Assembly: GCA_038316435.1 (NCBI GenBank)
Contig: JBBQAQ010000009.1
Location: forward strand, 38,211-102,210
Source of the DNA: JACJXF01 sp038316435
Lineage (GTDB): Bacteria > Bacteroidota > Bacteroidia > Bacteroidales > GCA-2748055
DNA: 64,000 bases
Direction: 5' to 3'
Position 1 is the first letter of the stretch; each line of letters opens with the position of its first letter. Positions 17,443-31,400 of the stretch are shown in pieces. The position numbers and the translations under genes were made by a program. Below the pieces are notes generated by a model, which did no database searches, was not told the origin of the DNA, and worked only from the letters and a program-made list of their open reading frames with translations.

Positions 17443-18444
17443 CTATTTGATAAGAGTTACGGTTCCTGCAAGAGGTTCAAGTCCAGGTGAATTTAAATTT
17501 ATTACATAATAATATGAATCCATCGGCATTTCCTTTCCACGTGAATTTCCATCCCAAGGTTTTGAATATCCACTTTCAGACCTAAAGACAAGAGTACCCC
17601 AGCGATCATATATTTCGACAACAGCCAGTGGAAATGTCTGAAGTTCAGGGATATTCCAAACATCATTCTTTCCATCACCATTAGGAGTAAATGCAGTAGG
17701 CATTTTTTTGAAATACTCTTCAACAGAACATGCACCTATAAGGATTTCATCCTGATTTACACAGCCAAATTCATTTATCACACTCACACTAATTTTTTGT
17801 AAACCTTCGAAAACGGTTATTTCGCTTGAAGTTTGTCCGTTTGACCAATTGTAAGTAACCCCATCACTTCCTCCATCAAGTGTAATAGTTTCAATACCAC
17901 ATAATGAAGTGTCTTTTCCGAGGTTTACAACAGGTATAGGATGAACAGTAAGGTACATACTATCTGATTTTTTACAACCATACTGGTCGGAAACTGTTAA
18001 TGAGATAATTCCTTGCTGTCGACCAATAAAATTGGGTTTAACAGACCCATCCAGCCAGAGGAAAGAATAAAAAGATCCTACTGGTATTAGTTCGATGATT
18101 TCTCCTTGACAAATTTCCTTATCCGGCCCAAGTTCAATAGTTGGCGAAGAAACTTTAACTAAGCCACTAACAGGGGATGCTGCACAACCAAATTTTGAGA
18201 ATTCCTGAACACGTAGAACATATTCTCCAGGTGTGTCACCCCAATCAACTTTTATTGAGTCTGCATAATTTGCTGAAATAGCTCCACCCAGCACATTCCA
18301 TACAAATGTAGATCCAGGGTTACCCTGAACCCGGTACATAACTCCTGTATCCCCAGCACAAACAATGTTTATGTACTGAGCTCTGACTCCGGGAGAAAAT
18401 CCGAGAGACAGCAGGAATATCCATATGTATTTTGAATACCGCAT
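17443..18444 (-). CDS. Secreted Ig/PKD-like protein with T9SS type B C-terminal domain
   Basis: 333 residues. Signal peptide 1-22 (ending VRAQ), then about three Ig/PKD-like domains with paired cysteines (LGPDKEICQG, LGKDTSLCG, FGCVNQDEILIGAC). The C-terminal domain (about 248-333) has the gliding-motility type B signature FTPNGDGKNDVW, VEIYDRWGTLVF and a final GTVTLIK. It should cross the outer membrane through T9SS and be handled by a PorP/SprF partner, whose gene follows. A 7-bp hairpin (AATCCGG/CCGGATT, 18504-18523) lies in its leader. It is the only protein of the locus with a recognised T9SS sorting domain. Confidence 0.92.
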   Translation of the reverse strand: MRYSKYIWIFLLSLGFSPGVRAQYINIVCAGDTGVMYRVQGNPGSTFVWNVLGGAISANYADSIKVDWGDTPGEYVLRVQEFSKFGCAASPVSGLVKVSSPTIELGPDKEICQGEIIELIPVGSFYSFLWLDGSVKPNFIGRQQGIISLTVSDQYGCKKSDSMYLTVHPIPVVNLGKDTSLCGIETITLDGGSDGVTYNWSNGQTSSEITVFEGLQKISVSVINEFGCVNQDEILIGACSVEEYFKKMPTAFTPNGDGKNDVWNIPELQTFPLAVVEIYDRWGTLVFRSESGYSKPWDGNSRGKEMPMDSYYYVINLNSPGLEPLAGTVTLIK

Positions 18445-18623
18445 AATTCTATTCTAAGTCAGCCTAATTCTTCTATTATTATTTTACTGATTGGTTTCAA
18501 TGCAATCCGGTTTATTCCGGATTACACTGAACCAAATATCAGTATAGAACAATTATAGAATTGTAAAAAACTATCTGTAATCTAAATGCCTAAAAAAAAT
18601 CAACAAAATCAATCTTTCCCTAA

Positions 18624-19421
18624 TTATCTGCGGGTAAGAGTTCTATTGCTGCTAATAATGCCAGTTTCAACAGTTGGGTGTACAGTGATAGTAAAAGTAG
18701 CATCTGTAATTGCACCTAATCCTGTGAAAGAATCGTTCATCTCAGTAATCGTAACAATGTATGTCTGATCCAGAGTTGTGCTGGTGTTTACAAGGTTAGC
18801 GGGCAATGCAATGGTCTGAGTTGCTCCGGTTGCACCTGTAATAACTGTTGCTGCACCTGTTACACCTGCAAGGTCAGTTACAGTATATTTGTAATCAAAG
18901 TTTGGTGCACCTGTGAATTGAACAGTGATAGGACCTAATGTTGCATCACCTGAGCAGATTTCATAGTCTGCATCGTTAATTTTGATGGTAGCTGCGCTCC
19001 AGAATGCTACGTCCAGTGATTGAATTTTACTTGGACAAGCAACTGTGGAATGAGCAACTTTTCTCTGTGTTGAAACATTTCCTGATACGCTGGTAATGTT
19101 ATTGTTATCTACTGGCCACTGCACAGTGATAGACTGTCTTCCAACTGCAAATGGTACAACAAAAGGATCAGCAACTGTTCCTGAACCTGTAACACCTGCT
19201 GCAGGAACAGTAACTGTTCCACCAACAACTTCCCAGCTATATTCGTCAGATGCAGGACCGGGTACAGTGTAAGTGCTAACTCCACCTTTACGCTCTTCAA
19301 TAGCTGTTTGAGGCAACACAGTTGATCCAATAAACTGTGCAGAGACTTTACTCCAACTTAAAATTGCGATGAAAGCAATAACAAGCATTTTCGATAATAC
19401 AGAAATTCTACGTGTTCTCAT
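18624..19421 (-). CDS. Secreted protein of the giant-adhesin locus ending in an LTRR motif
   Basis: 265 residues of unknown family. A signal peptide (about 1-29, ending KVSAQ) is followed by two beta-rich, Ig-like stretches (EYSWEVVGGTV; VQFTGAPNFDYKYTVTDL) that are rich in Thr, Val and Ala. The very C-terminus reads ISSNRTLTRR and matches that of the giant protein encoded just upstream at seven of ten positions. No type A or type B T9SS domain is visible. The gap to the giant gene is only 46 bp, so the two are surely cotranscribed. It could be a companion subunit of the giant on the surface; that is inference. Confidence 0.75.
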   Translation of the reverse strand: MRTRRISVLSKMLVIAFIAILSWSKVSAQFIGSTVLPQTAIEERKGGVSTYTVPGPASDEYSWEVVGGTVTVPAAGVTGSGTVADPFVVPFAVGRQSITVQWPVDNNNITSVSGNVSTQRKVAHSTVACPSKIQSLDVAFWSAATIKINDADYEICSGDATLGPITVQFTGAPNFDYKYTVTDLAGVTGAATVITGATGATQTIALPANLVNTSTTLDQTYIVTITEMNDSFTGLGAITDATFTITVHPTVETGIISSNRTLTRR

Positions 19422-19467
19422 AACTTTAATTATTAGTTGATTTTTGAAACTATTATTTATTTATTAT

Positions 19468-22400
19468 TTATCTTCTTGTTAATTTATTATTCGAATCAAT
19501 GTCAAGTAAAACAGGTGTTGCAAATTTCGCAACATTAAATAGTGGTGTAGTTTGCTGACAACCAGTAGCATCTATTACCTCACTAATCTGTAGGGTTCCT
19601 GCTCCTGTTCCAACCCAATTAACCAGAACTGAATTAGTATTACTTGCTCCTGATATTGTTCCACCTGAAATTGTCCAACTGTAACTGTGTCCTGCCGTAA
19701 AACTTACTGTATAATTCTCATTAGCAGGATCGCAAACTTCAGACGGACCAACAATTACAGGGACGGGTAATGGGTTTATATTTAATGTTGTGCTGACAGA
19801 AGATCCATTTCCACAAACACCTTCAATGCGGACATAATAAACTGTTGTGACCGAAGGTGCAGGAACGACAATATTATTTCCTGTTCCAACATTCACTGTA
19901 AAAAGTGCATCACTATACCATTTTGCGAGGGAACCGGTTCCAGGAGCACCACCAGCATAGGAAAGAATTATATTCCCATCTAAGGCGCAAATATTATTTC
20001 TATCGCTTGTAGCAGAAACCGGGGCTATATCGTGTAAAACTGTAACTACAGCAGTGCAGTTTGAACTGTTGCCACTGGCATCCGTTACTGTAAGGGTAAT
20101 GTTGTTGGCTCCTACGTTCGCACAATTAAATGTTGTTTTACTTAGGGCAAGGGTCAGCGATCCTGCTGCAGTGCAGTTGTCTGAGCTACCGTTGTTGATC
20201 ATCGCTGGCGTGATTGTGGCATTGCCTGTTCCATCCAGGTTGATGCTCAGGTTCTGACATAGCGCTGTGGGTGCAGTATTATCTGATAGCGTTACCGTTG
20301 AAGTGCAGGTGGAGATGTTGCCACTGGCATCCGTTAGGGTAAGGGTTACCGTGTTGGCGCCTAAGTTCGTGCAATCAAATGTCGTTTTGCTAAGTGCAAG
20401 GGTCAGTGAGCCGGCAGCGGTGCAGTTGTCTGAGCTGCCGTTGTTGATCATTGCTGGGGTGATGGTGGCATTGCCTGTTCCATCAAGGTTGATGCTCAGG
20501 TTCTGACATACCGCTGCGGGTGCAGTGTTATCTGATACTGTTACCGTTGATGTGCAGGTGGAGCTATTGCCACTGGCATCCGTTACGGTAAGGGTTATGT
20601 TGTTGGCACCCACGTTCGCGCAATCAAAGGTCGATTTGCTTAGTAATAAGGTCAGTGACCCTGCTGCCGTGCAGTTGTCTGTGCTGCCATTGTTGATCAT
20701 TGCTGGTGTGATTGTGGCATTGCCAGTGCCATCCAGACTGATGCTCAGGTTCTGACATAAGGCAATCGGAATTGTAATATCCTGAATAATAACTGTTACA
20801 CTTGCAGCCGAAGTAATATTACAATCACCTTCAAACCTAATGTAATAAACAGCTGTTATTAGTGGTGCAGAAATGGTAAGATTATTCCCTGTTCCAATAT
20901 TTGTAGCGAATGCAGCGTCTGAGTACCATTCAGCAATAGCTCCGTCGCCCAAACTTCCACCGGAGTAGGTTAGAATAATATTACCATCTCCTGAGCAAAT
21001 ATTATTTCTGTCACTGATAGCAGAAGTAGGTGCAAAACTTGGGATTCCAGTTAATACTAAATCAGAAACAGCAAGAGTATTATTGCATGTACCTTCAGCC
21101 CTTACAAAATATGGAGTGTTAATTCCTGGGTCAACAGTTAGAGTAGCTCCAGCGGGGCCAGCAGATAAGGTCAATCCAACATCCAGATACCATCTCCAAC
21201 TTGCACCTGATCCAAGTGTACCACCGGTAACAGCAAGTGTTTTAGGCGTACCCTGACAAATATTATTATTAGCAATTGAAATTCCTGTCGGATTCGTTGA
21301 CAATGAATTTGATGTAATAATCTGAATACTGTCTGTTTTTGAGCAACCTGGAGCAGCAGCATCAGTAACAATTACCTTATATAATGCTGGATCAAGGTTT
21401 GTCAACCCAGAAGCAATAACACCTGAAGGAACTCCATTTCTAAACCATTCATACAGGTAACCCATTCCTTTTCCGCCAGACACTGTGGTAAGAATAGAAC
21501 CATTTGAGTTACCTGGGCAGGTTTCATTAACTTGAGTAAGGGATAGTGCTAATGCAGAAGGTTCGATAACAGTAATTGACTTTGTAGCTGTTGTTCCGTT
21601 TCCTATATCTTTCACAACAACTGCGTATATACCTGGTGATAATCCGGATAATGCTGCTGTTACTGGAGCAATTGCACTTCCATTTCTCGTCCATGTATAA
21701 GAATATCCCGCACCAGTTCCACCTGTGGCTAGAACAGTTGCAGTTCCATCATTCGAAGAGTTACAAGTTATATCTGTACCAGTAATCGATGCTGTTAACG
21801 GACTTGAAATACACAATGTAAATGTTCCTCTGTAACCGGCTCCTAATAGGTTGTCGACCACGATATAATACCAATTTCCAAGGATAAGTGAATCTGTACT
21901 AATTGCAATATCACTGGTGCTAACAGTATAACGGGCACTAGCAAGTTCTATATTATTTGTGTTGAACAATGCAATATAGCCATACTGGAGACTACCTTCT
22001 ATACCCCCAGTATTAAGAGTTGCAGTAATATTTGTCGAATTTGCCTGAAATTTAAACCAGCGATTGTAATTTGGGCCACTATTCCAAGCAATACCTTTGG
22101 TTCTGTCGGCAGTTGCATTAATAGTTGTGTATGCAGAATTTGCTGAACACCAGTTGAATGACTGAGTTACCTGGGTTGCACCTTCTCGGTAGTCATAGTC
22201 AACGGAATCATCAACACAAAGTGTAAATGTTCCTCTATAACCTGTTCCTTGGTAATTATCAACAGAAATGTAGTAATAATCTCCTGGTATCAAATTAACA
22301 GATGAAACGTTTATATCACTTGTACTATTAAAATAAACTGAAGATTGCAATTCTGTCCCTGCATTATTCCACAAAGCTAATAATGGATTTTGCATAGAGC

Positions 22401-25400
22401 CTTCTGCACCACCAACTTTCAGATCAACCTTAACTTGGGTAGTTGTTGCCTGAAATTTAAACCAACGGTTATAATTTGGACCATTGGGCCATAAACTTCC
22501 TTTACTTTGATCAGCAGTTGCATTTAATGTTGTGTACGCGGCATTGGCAGAGCACCAGTTTCCTGTATGAGGAACTATTAATGCACCTTCCTGATAATCG
22601 TAATTAACGGCAGTATCAACGCAAAGTGTGAAAGTACCCCTATAACCATCACCGACATAGTTATCAACAGAAATGAAATACCAATCACCTAGTACAAGAT
22701 TTATGGAGGAAACTTCAATGTCACTAGTACTATTAAAATATGCTGCACTTTGAATTTCAGTACCTGAGTTATTCCACAAAGCAAGTAAAGGATTTTGCAT
22801 AGATCCCTCTCCAGCACCAACTTTCAAATTGACTTTTACTTGTTTAGTGGAAGCCTGAAATTTAAACCAACGGTTATAATTAGGACCATTTGGCCAAATA
22901 CTTCCTTTGGCTTGGTCAGCAGTTGCATTCAATGTGGAATATGCCGCATCAGCTGAACACCAAGTTCCAGTATGTGGCACAAGCATTGCTGCTTCTCTGA
23001 AATCGTAATCGACCTGTGTAGTAAGGCAAAGTGTAAAAGTACCTCTATAGCCAAGTCCTGTAAAATTATCAACTGAAATATAATACCAATCCCCCGGGGC
23101 CAAACTAATCGAAGAAACTGTTATATCACTGGTACTATTGTAAAATGCAGCACTTTTAATTTCTACTCCTGCATTGCTCCAGAGTGCAAGTAAAGGATTT
23201 TGCATAGATCCTTCTGCAGCTCCAACCTTCAAATCAACTTTAACCTGTGCTGAAGTAGCCTGAAATTTAAACCATCGGTTATTATTTGGTCCATTTGGCC
23301 AAACACTACCTTTTGATTGATCCGCTGTTGCATTTAATGTTGAAAATGCTGCATCAGTTGAACACCAGTTAAGCGAATGAGGCACAATCATTGCTGCTTC
23401 TCTGTAATCGTAATCAACCTGAGTATCGACACACAGTGTAAATGTTCCTCTATATCCTGTCCCAATATAATTATCCACACATATATAATACCAATCTCCA
23501 GGTATGAGGTTTATTGATGACACCGAGATATCACTTGTGGTATTATAGTAAGTTGCACTTTGGATTTCAACTCCTGCATTGTTCAAAAGAGCGAGTAAAG
23601 GATTCTGCAGTGACCCTTCGGATCCCCCTACTTTCAAATCAACCTTTACTTGTGCTGTAGTTGCTTGGAATTTAAACCACCTATTATAATTTGGGCCGTT
23701 TGGCCAGATGCTGCCTTTAGATTGATCTGCTGTAGCATTTAATGTAGTGTAAGCGCCATCTGCAGAACACCAACCTGAAGAATGAGGAACCACAAGTGCA
23801 GCATCTCTGAAGTCATAATCTACCTGAGTTGTTAGGCAAAGAGTAAAAGTTCCTCTGTAACCTGCCCCTACATAGTTATCAACTGAAATGTAATACCAGT
23901 CACCAGGAACCAGACTTATCGATGAAACTGTTATATCGCTTGTGCTATTATAGTATGCAGCACTCTGAATTTCAGCACCTGCATTATCCCAAAGTGCCAG
24001 CAATGGATTTTGCATGGAACCCTCTGCAGCTCCAACTTTCAGATCAACTTTTACCTGTCCTGTTGTTGCCTGGAATTTAAACCATCTATTATAATTAGGT
24101 CCATTTGGCCAAACACTTCCTTTCGTTTGATCGTTTGTAGCATTTAGGGTAGTATATGCGGCATCGGCAGAACACCAGTTCAGAGAATGTGGTAAAACCA
24201 CAGCCGCTTCTCGGTAATCGTAATCAACCTGAGTATCCAAACAAAGTGTAAATGTACCCCTGTATCCAGTGCCAACATAATTGTCAACTGATACATAATA
24301 CCAGTCTCCTGGAACCAGACTTAAAGATGAAACTGAGACATCACTTGTACTATTATAATAATTTATGCTTTGAATCTCAGTACCTGAATTATTCCACAAA
24401 GCAAGCAAAGGGTTCTGCAATGAACCTTCAATCCCACCAACTTTTAAGTCAACTTTCACTTGGGATGTTGTAGCTTGAAACTTAAACCAACGATTATAAT
24501 TAGGACCATTGGGCCATACACTTCCCATTGTCTGATCGGCTGTTGCATTCAAAGTTGAAAAGGCAGCATTTGCTGAGCACCATCCAGGAGAATGCGGAAT
24601 GATCATAGCCGCTTCACGGAAGTCATAGTCTACCTGAGTGTCTAAGGCCAATGTAAAAGATCCACAGTACCCTGCTCCAACATAATTATCAACAGAGATA
24701 TAATACCAATCCCCAGGAATTAAACTTAGTGATGAAACAGATATATCGCTTGTACTATTGTAGTAAACAGCACTTTGCAATTCAGCACCCGCATTATTCC
24801 ATAAGGCTAGGAAAGGATTTTGCATTGTTCCTTCGGCACCACCAACTTTTAAATCTACTTTTACCTGACTTGTTGTAGCCTGAAATTTGAACCAACGATT
24901 GTAGTTAGGGCCGTTTGACCACAAGCTTCCTTTACCCTGATCTGCAGTAGCTCCAACTGTAGTGAATATTGCTAAAGCGGACGTCCAAACTGATGTATGA
25001 GGAACAGTATATGCACCGGCGCGTGAATCATAATCACCAATTGAAGTGATTTGGGAATATTCAGCAGAGCAACCTGAACCATTTGTAAATGAATACCTCA
25101 CTGTATCTGATCCAATTCCTGCCAAAACAGGGCTATATGTATTTCCAGAAATTCCTTTTCCTGTAAATACTCCTCCTGCAGGAGTGCCAGTTAAGGTAAC
25201 TAATGGTGAAGTTATAGGGTAAAAAGCTGCGAGTCCACTGAAACTTACAACAGGAATTGCATTTACAATTACCGTTTGCAAAGAGGAATCAGTACAACCT
25301 GCTAAATTTGTAACAACATATTTAATGCTAAATGTGCCTGTCAATGATGTGCTAAAAGTAGCTGTCCCATTGGAGTTGTCTGTTACTGAAGTGCCACTAA

Positions 25401-28400
25401 AAACACCTTCTGGAGCACTATCTCCAACTAGAAGCTGGCTGGTTGTATTTTGGCAAACCGGAGAGCTCAATCCTGTAAACCCAATTGAAGGTGAAGGTTT
25501 TACAATTAGATTTATGCTGGCTGCACTAGTTGAATTACAATCACCTTCAAAACGAATATAATAAGTTTGGCTTATTGCAGGAGTTGAAATGGCAAGATTA
25601 TTACCATTACCAATATTACTTGCAAAGCCTGCATCAGCATACCATTTTGATATGGCTCCAGTACCAGAAAATCCTCCGGAATATGTAAGAATAATATTTC
25701 CATCATTTGGGCAAATATTATTACGATCAACTGCTGCAACGGGAGCAATACTCAAACTCTTAATCGTGATTGTTGCACTCACCGATGCAGTTGTTATGCA
25801 ACCACCTTCAAACCTGACAAAATAAGTAGTTGTAGATGAGGGAGCTGATATACTGATATTGTTCCCTGATCCAACGTTAGTAGTATAGGCAGCATCTGAA
25901 TACCATTCTGCAATGGAACCTGTTCCTAAAAATCCACCTAAATAGGAAAGTAATATACTACCATCATTAGGACAGATATTGTTTCGATCAATATTTGCAG
26001 CAGTTGGCGCTATAGAAGGCAATGGTTGAGAATTTACAGTAACATTTGTAGCATTGGATACACAAGTATAATCAGTGGAATTTCTTACAATTATAGAATG
26101 AGAACCGCTTGCAACAGAAGAAAAAGTGGTTGATGACTGGAAGACTCCAGCATCTATGCTATACTCATATGAGCCAACTGGAGCAGAAACTTCAATAGTA
26201 CCAGTCGAAACAGCACAGTTGGGTTGTACTGTTACACTTGCAGTTGAAGCAACTGGTGGTGTATTAAGACTAATTGTGGTTGTTATTGAAGAAACACTCT
26301 GGCATCCACTGGCATTGGTAACTTGTACCGTAAAACTTCCAGCGGTGGTGACGTTGATACTTGCCGTGGTCTCACCCGTTGACCACAGGTAACCGCTCCC
26401 TGCACTTGATGTCAGTGTTACACTGCCACCGCTGCAGAATGTCAGTGGTCCTGATGCGGTTATTGTCGGAGTTGCAGGAAGTGCATTTACCGTTACTGCC
26501 GTTGCAACTGAAGACGCACTCTGGCATCCACTGGCATTGGTAACTTGAACAGTATAGCTTCCAGCAGTCGTGACGTTAATACTTGCTGTGGTTGCGCCTG
26601 TCGACCAAAGATAACTGCTGCCAGCACTTGATGTCAGCGTGACACTGCCACCGGCACAGAAGGTTAGTGGTCCTGATGCTGTTATTGTGGGAGTTGCTGG
26701 AAGTGCATTAATAGTTACAGTAACAGGCTTAATATCAAAGCAACCGCTAACCGTTGTACCTTTAATATAGTATGTACCAGAAGTAGTCACAGCAGATGGT
26801 GAAACTAAAGAAACAGTAGCTGTTGCATTTGTCCAATAAGTATAGGTCAAACCCGCAGAACTACCTGATGTAACCGCTGCAGCAGTAAGATTAACTATAC
26901 CCGGAGAACAAATAGCTGCAGGGTTAGTAATAACCAGGTTTGCTGCAGGATTAACTGTAATACCTGTCGTTCTAGGTAAACTTGTGGCGCATGCATTCGT
27001 AGCTGTTACGCTTAAAGTGCCACTTGTAGCTGTAGCATTAAAATCAACTGTAACTGAATTACCTGTTCCGTTAATTGTATGACCTGTTCCAGAATACGAC
27101 CAAGTATAAGTGATCCCAAGAACCGCTGGAACACTGTATACATATCCAGTTACACCTCTACATACTGAGGTAGGTGCTAATAAGAAATTTGAAGGTCTGG
27201 CGGCCACAACCGGAAATGCAATAACAACGTTATCTGATGATGTGCATGTTGAATTACTGATGGACCATTTCAAAGAATAAGTGACTCCTAAAGTCCCGGT
27301 AAAAACAGTGTTTCTAAGAGTGTTGTTGACAAAGTTACCACCTGCTCCGCTCACAACAGTCCATAAACCAGTGTAAGGGGCAGGATTATTTCCTGCAAGG
27401 GTTGTACCAGAGAAACCACAAAGAGATTGGTCGGGGCCAGCGTTTGAGGTAGTAGGCATTGTCAGTGCAGTAATAATTGTATCACCAACAACACCTGTAT
27501 TTGCGCCATTATTATAGGTAAACCCTGTCAATTGATAATTTCCAGGTACCGGAGTTGGAAGTAAATATGGCAAAGAGGAAATAGCTACAATAGGCTGCGC
27601 TAACCCATTGAGGGTGTAACTTAGGGTATAATTAAGATTAATAGGAGTATATGAACTAAAATTTACAGGAATTCCAGAAGAACCACAGATTGCGCCAATG
27701 GGGGAAAAAGAAGCTCGTGCTCTAGTAGTTGTAATACTTGCAGTAGTGTAATTCTTTTGAATTGTTGAAATATTAACATTATTAGTTGTTATTACATCTC
27801 CAATATTATTATTTCCTGATGCTGAAGACAATAACTGATTCCAAAAACCAGCATTGAACTCAGCCACCCTCATGTCTGCAATACCATTAATAGTCATCAC
27901 AGGAGTTAGGCTACTTTGCGGATTCCATCCTATTTTAACTTTGGCTGTAGCATTGGTTGTGGTGGAAATTCCCCAATACTCTTTGGTATTCGTTTCTATT
28001 AATGGTGCTGTAATTGACCCTGATGTAGAGTTTGGTGAGAAATACTCTACAGTCCAAGATAAATTGCCAGAAGTTGTTGATGTAAGCGTAAAATTATGAC
28101 CAATTATTGTATCATTCCCAATAGGGTATTGAAAACTTCCACCATTTAATAATTTTTTTGTCAATGGACCATTAATATATGAAGTTGCTCTACCTCCTGA
28201 TGGGATTGCTGCAGAAGCAGAAGTGTTTAATAAAACAAGTTTATTACTTGTGGTTGTTTTAATTATTCCCTCGGTAAGCAATAAGGAATTATTTACTTCA
28301 ATTAAACCATTGACTCCTATTTTTAAACCCTGGCTATTGTTAATTTCAAGATTATTAAAACTGTTAGAACCCGTAAAATCACCAGTTGGTCCAGCAATAG

Positions 28401-31400
28401 TTTGAATAGCAGAACCCGAAATTGAGACGGTCGCAGCGGGAGATAAACCAGTACCTGCTGCGAAGGCGCCAGAATTGTAACGTTCCATTGAACCAAGGAT
28501 AGTAAGTTTCCGATTATTTGTATTATTATCTAGCATTGGTCCGTCAATCACCAACCTTTTACATATTGTGAGGTCTTTATTTGGCAGTGTCCTTATTCCT
28601 GTACCGGTAAATAACATGTTAGGTAAACTGTTAAACTGACTTGCAACAATAGTATAAGCACCGGTTCCACCATATTCTACTGTTGCATTACCAGAGCAGT
28701 CAATAAATGACGTGAAATTACCTGCAGGAAGATTTCCATTTTCAAGATAAAGAGTTCCTTCACCATCAACAACACCCAGATTATGTCCAAATGTGGGTGA
28801 TATTATTTTAAGTTTATTATTTATCGTTGTACGGAAAGCAAAACAATTATTTACATCGGTTGAAACAATGTGGTCAATAATAACCTGACTTCCATTAGGG
28901 CCTCCAACCGGGCAAGGAGGAGAAGAACCAACAGGAGTCCAAATTAAATTATCTGACCAGTTTCCATCCTGATTAGTTTGATAGACTGGTATTTCTACTG
29001 GAAATGCACTTTCAATACCTGCAGTATAATCCCCTGAAAGATTATTGCTTGCTGCGGAATTAAAACTTATCCTGTGTGTAGTTTCATTAACATTATCTGT
29101 TCCCGGCCCGGGAGTGGCAGTGTACCAATAATTTCCAGGGATTTCTAGATATGCAGCAACATAATTAGATTCAACGCCCTGAATATCAGCAGGTAAATAT
29201 TGAAGTAGAAGATCACCATTAAACCCGGAAATACCTGAGCTTTCAATTTGCCAATAGTATTTCAGAACATTTGAAGGATCCAGAGTACTTGGGTGATTAT
29301 TATTAATAGGATTAACATTAATATACCCCACGGATCCATTTGCAGTTATTGTATAAGAAGCAGGTGTGTATTTTCCTGCAACGCCAATTGGGAAGGTGAA
29401 TGATTGTGGCGCAGCAGTAAAAAATTTACGAACGCCAAAACTACTAGTTACTCCATCGGACAAAATCATTTTTGTAGCAGATGGTGTACCAATAATTTTA
29501 CTGTTCTGACTAAGAGTTAAAAGATTTGAACTAATTTTAAATATACCAAGAGTAAGCAAAAGATCATTCTGAAGCATTATATCATTGTTCAAACTAGCTC
29601 CCGAATTATTATTGATTTCAAGTCTTCCATATGCTCCTGTGCCATATATTTGCTGCAAAACAGTACCTGATAAACTTACACCACCAACTGTATTATCGTC
29701 TGTGTAAGCACCATTATTTGTAAGGTCCCCATATACAGTAACCTTTTTATTTCCTAATATAAGAGAACCTGTTCCAATGGTAAGATTCTGGTTGACTGTA
29801 AAACTATTATTAACAGTTAAAGAATTTAAGGAAGAAACTGTGAGATTATTGAAATTACTAACTCTTGACCCTGAAATAGATTGAATTCCACCATTAAAAG
29901 TAGTTGTATTTGTTCCTGTAATAAAGGCAACTGGTGCAAGTGGCCCATTATTAATTAGGTCACCCTTGATTGATAAATTCTTACTATTGCAATTAAACAA
30001 ACTATTTGCGTTAGTCAGAGTTAAAGAACCATTGATTGCCAATGGGCTTACCATAAGTCCTAACGCTGCATTAGCTGCGGTTGCAGCAGTTCTACCAGTT
30101 ACGGTAATATTAAATAAATTAGCAGTTGACTCTAATAAATACGATTGTGGGGAGCCACTAAAATTATGGGAGAAAACAATGGTACCTCCAGTTACAGCAG
30201 AACTAGCTGGGCGTAAATATAAATCCCCAAATACGGTCCCATCCCCATTAACGATTGTAAGAGTACCACCCGACATATTAAACAAACTACCTGCATTCAG
30301 TATTTCAAGTTTTGCATAAGATGCATTTGCAGCATTACCATTAATTGTAACGACCCCTCCACTTTGGATATATTTTAGAATACCATTTGTAGTAGATGTA
30401 TTTCTGCGAATTTGTCCATTTACAAAGAGATTCCCACCTTGTACCTCAATGGATGATGCTCCCCCTCCAGAATATTCAATATCATTATTATTTGCAGGAG
30501 CTGCGGTAGGTCCAATATAAATATTACCCCTAATTAAAGTAAGTTTTCCATCGAGCAATAAATCTCCAGCATTATTTGCTACGTTACCAATCATAATATT
30601 CCGGTTACCTGTATTGCTTGGCAAATCAATATAAAGGCCAGCAGTAGAAGGGATTATAAATGGAGTGGTTGTTGAAATATTAAAATCAGCACCCGGATTT
30701 GTCCTCATAAATCTGAAAGTGCCGTTTTGCAAATTTAACCAGGCATTAACCGGTGTTGTCAATGTACCTGCAATATCGCATGTCAATGTAGTAGCTTGAG
30801 ATGTTCCCTTATTAACTGTAACAGTACTAAAGATGGTTACTGGCGAACCAGCTGTACTTGTAACACTTGAAGATGTTGAACCAAAAAATGTAAGTGGAAT
30901 ACCTGTAAAATCAGCTTTAGAAGTAGTGCTGGTACCATTTGTTCCTCCATTTGCGTTATTTATAAGACTTCCGCCAATGGCCATACTTTGGTTGGTTCCA
31001 CCTAATATATATAAGGATGATAATGCAGCAATTCTTAGATTTCCGTCAATAACAAAATTCTGAGCAATTGCTGCATTATTATACCAAATCAATGCTCCAC
31101 CTTGTATATCAAGATTTCCTTTGATTGAAATAGTTTTTGCTATTGCAGGAATTGCTCCGGGATAAGTTACGCCCCAACTTGGGCAAAACCATGAATCAGC
31201 ATTTTGTCCCCGGGTAATTAAATTACCGTAAATAGTTATATCATTATTCGAGAACATGAGGTTAGAACCGCCCAAGGGAGACAAAATAAGGTTTCCGTAG
31301 GAAGCAACACCAACCGGCATATAATATTCTGTTCCGGATGCAGGGTTTGTTGTATAAAGTTCAGTTGTACCCCTATTTACATTGAAATCAGAGAAATCGC

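Noticed and set aside
18504..18523. Hairpin AATCCGG/CCGGATT as a terminator between the 265- and 333-residue genes
   Set aside because: No T-run follows on the minus strand and the stem is only 7 bp; it is more likely a leader structure or chance.
19468..19503. Giant, 265-residue and 333-residue genes as one gene broken by stops
   Set aside because: Each of the three has its own signal peptide and start codon, and the first two have matching complete C-termini, so they are separate genes.
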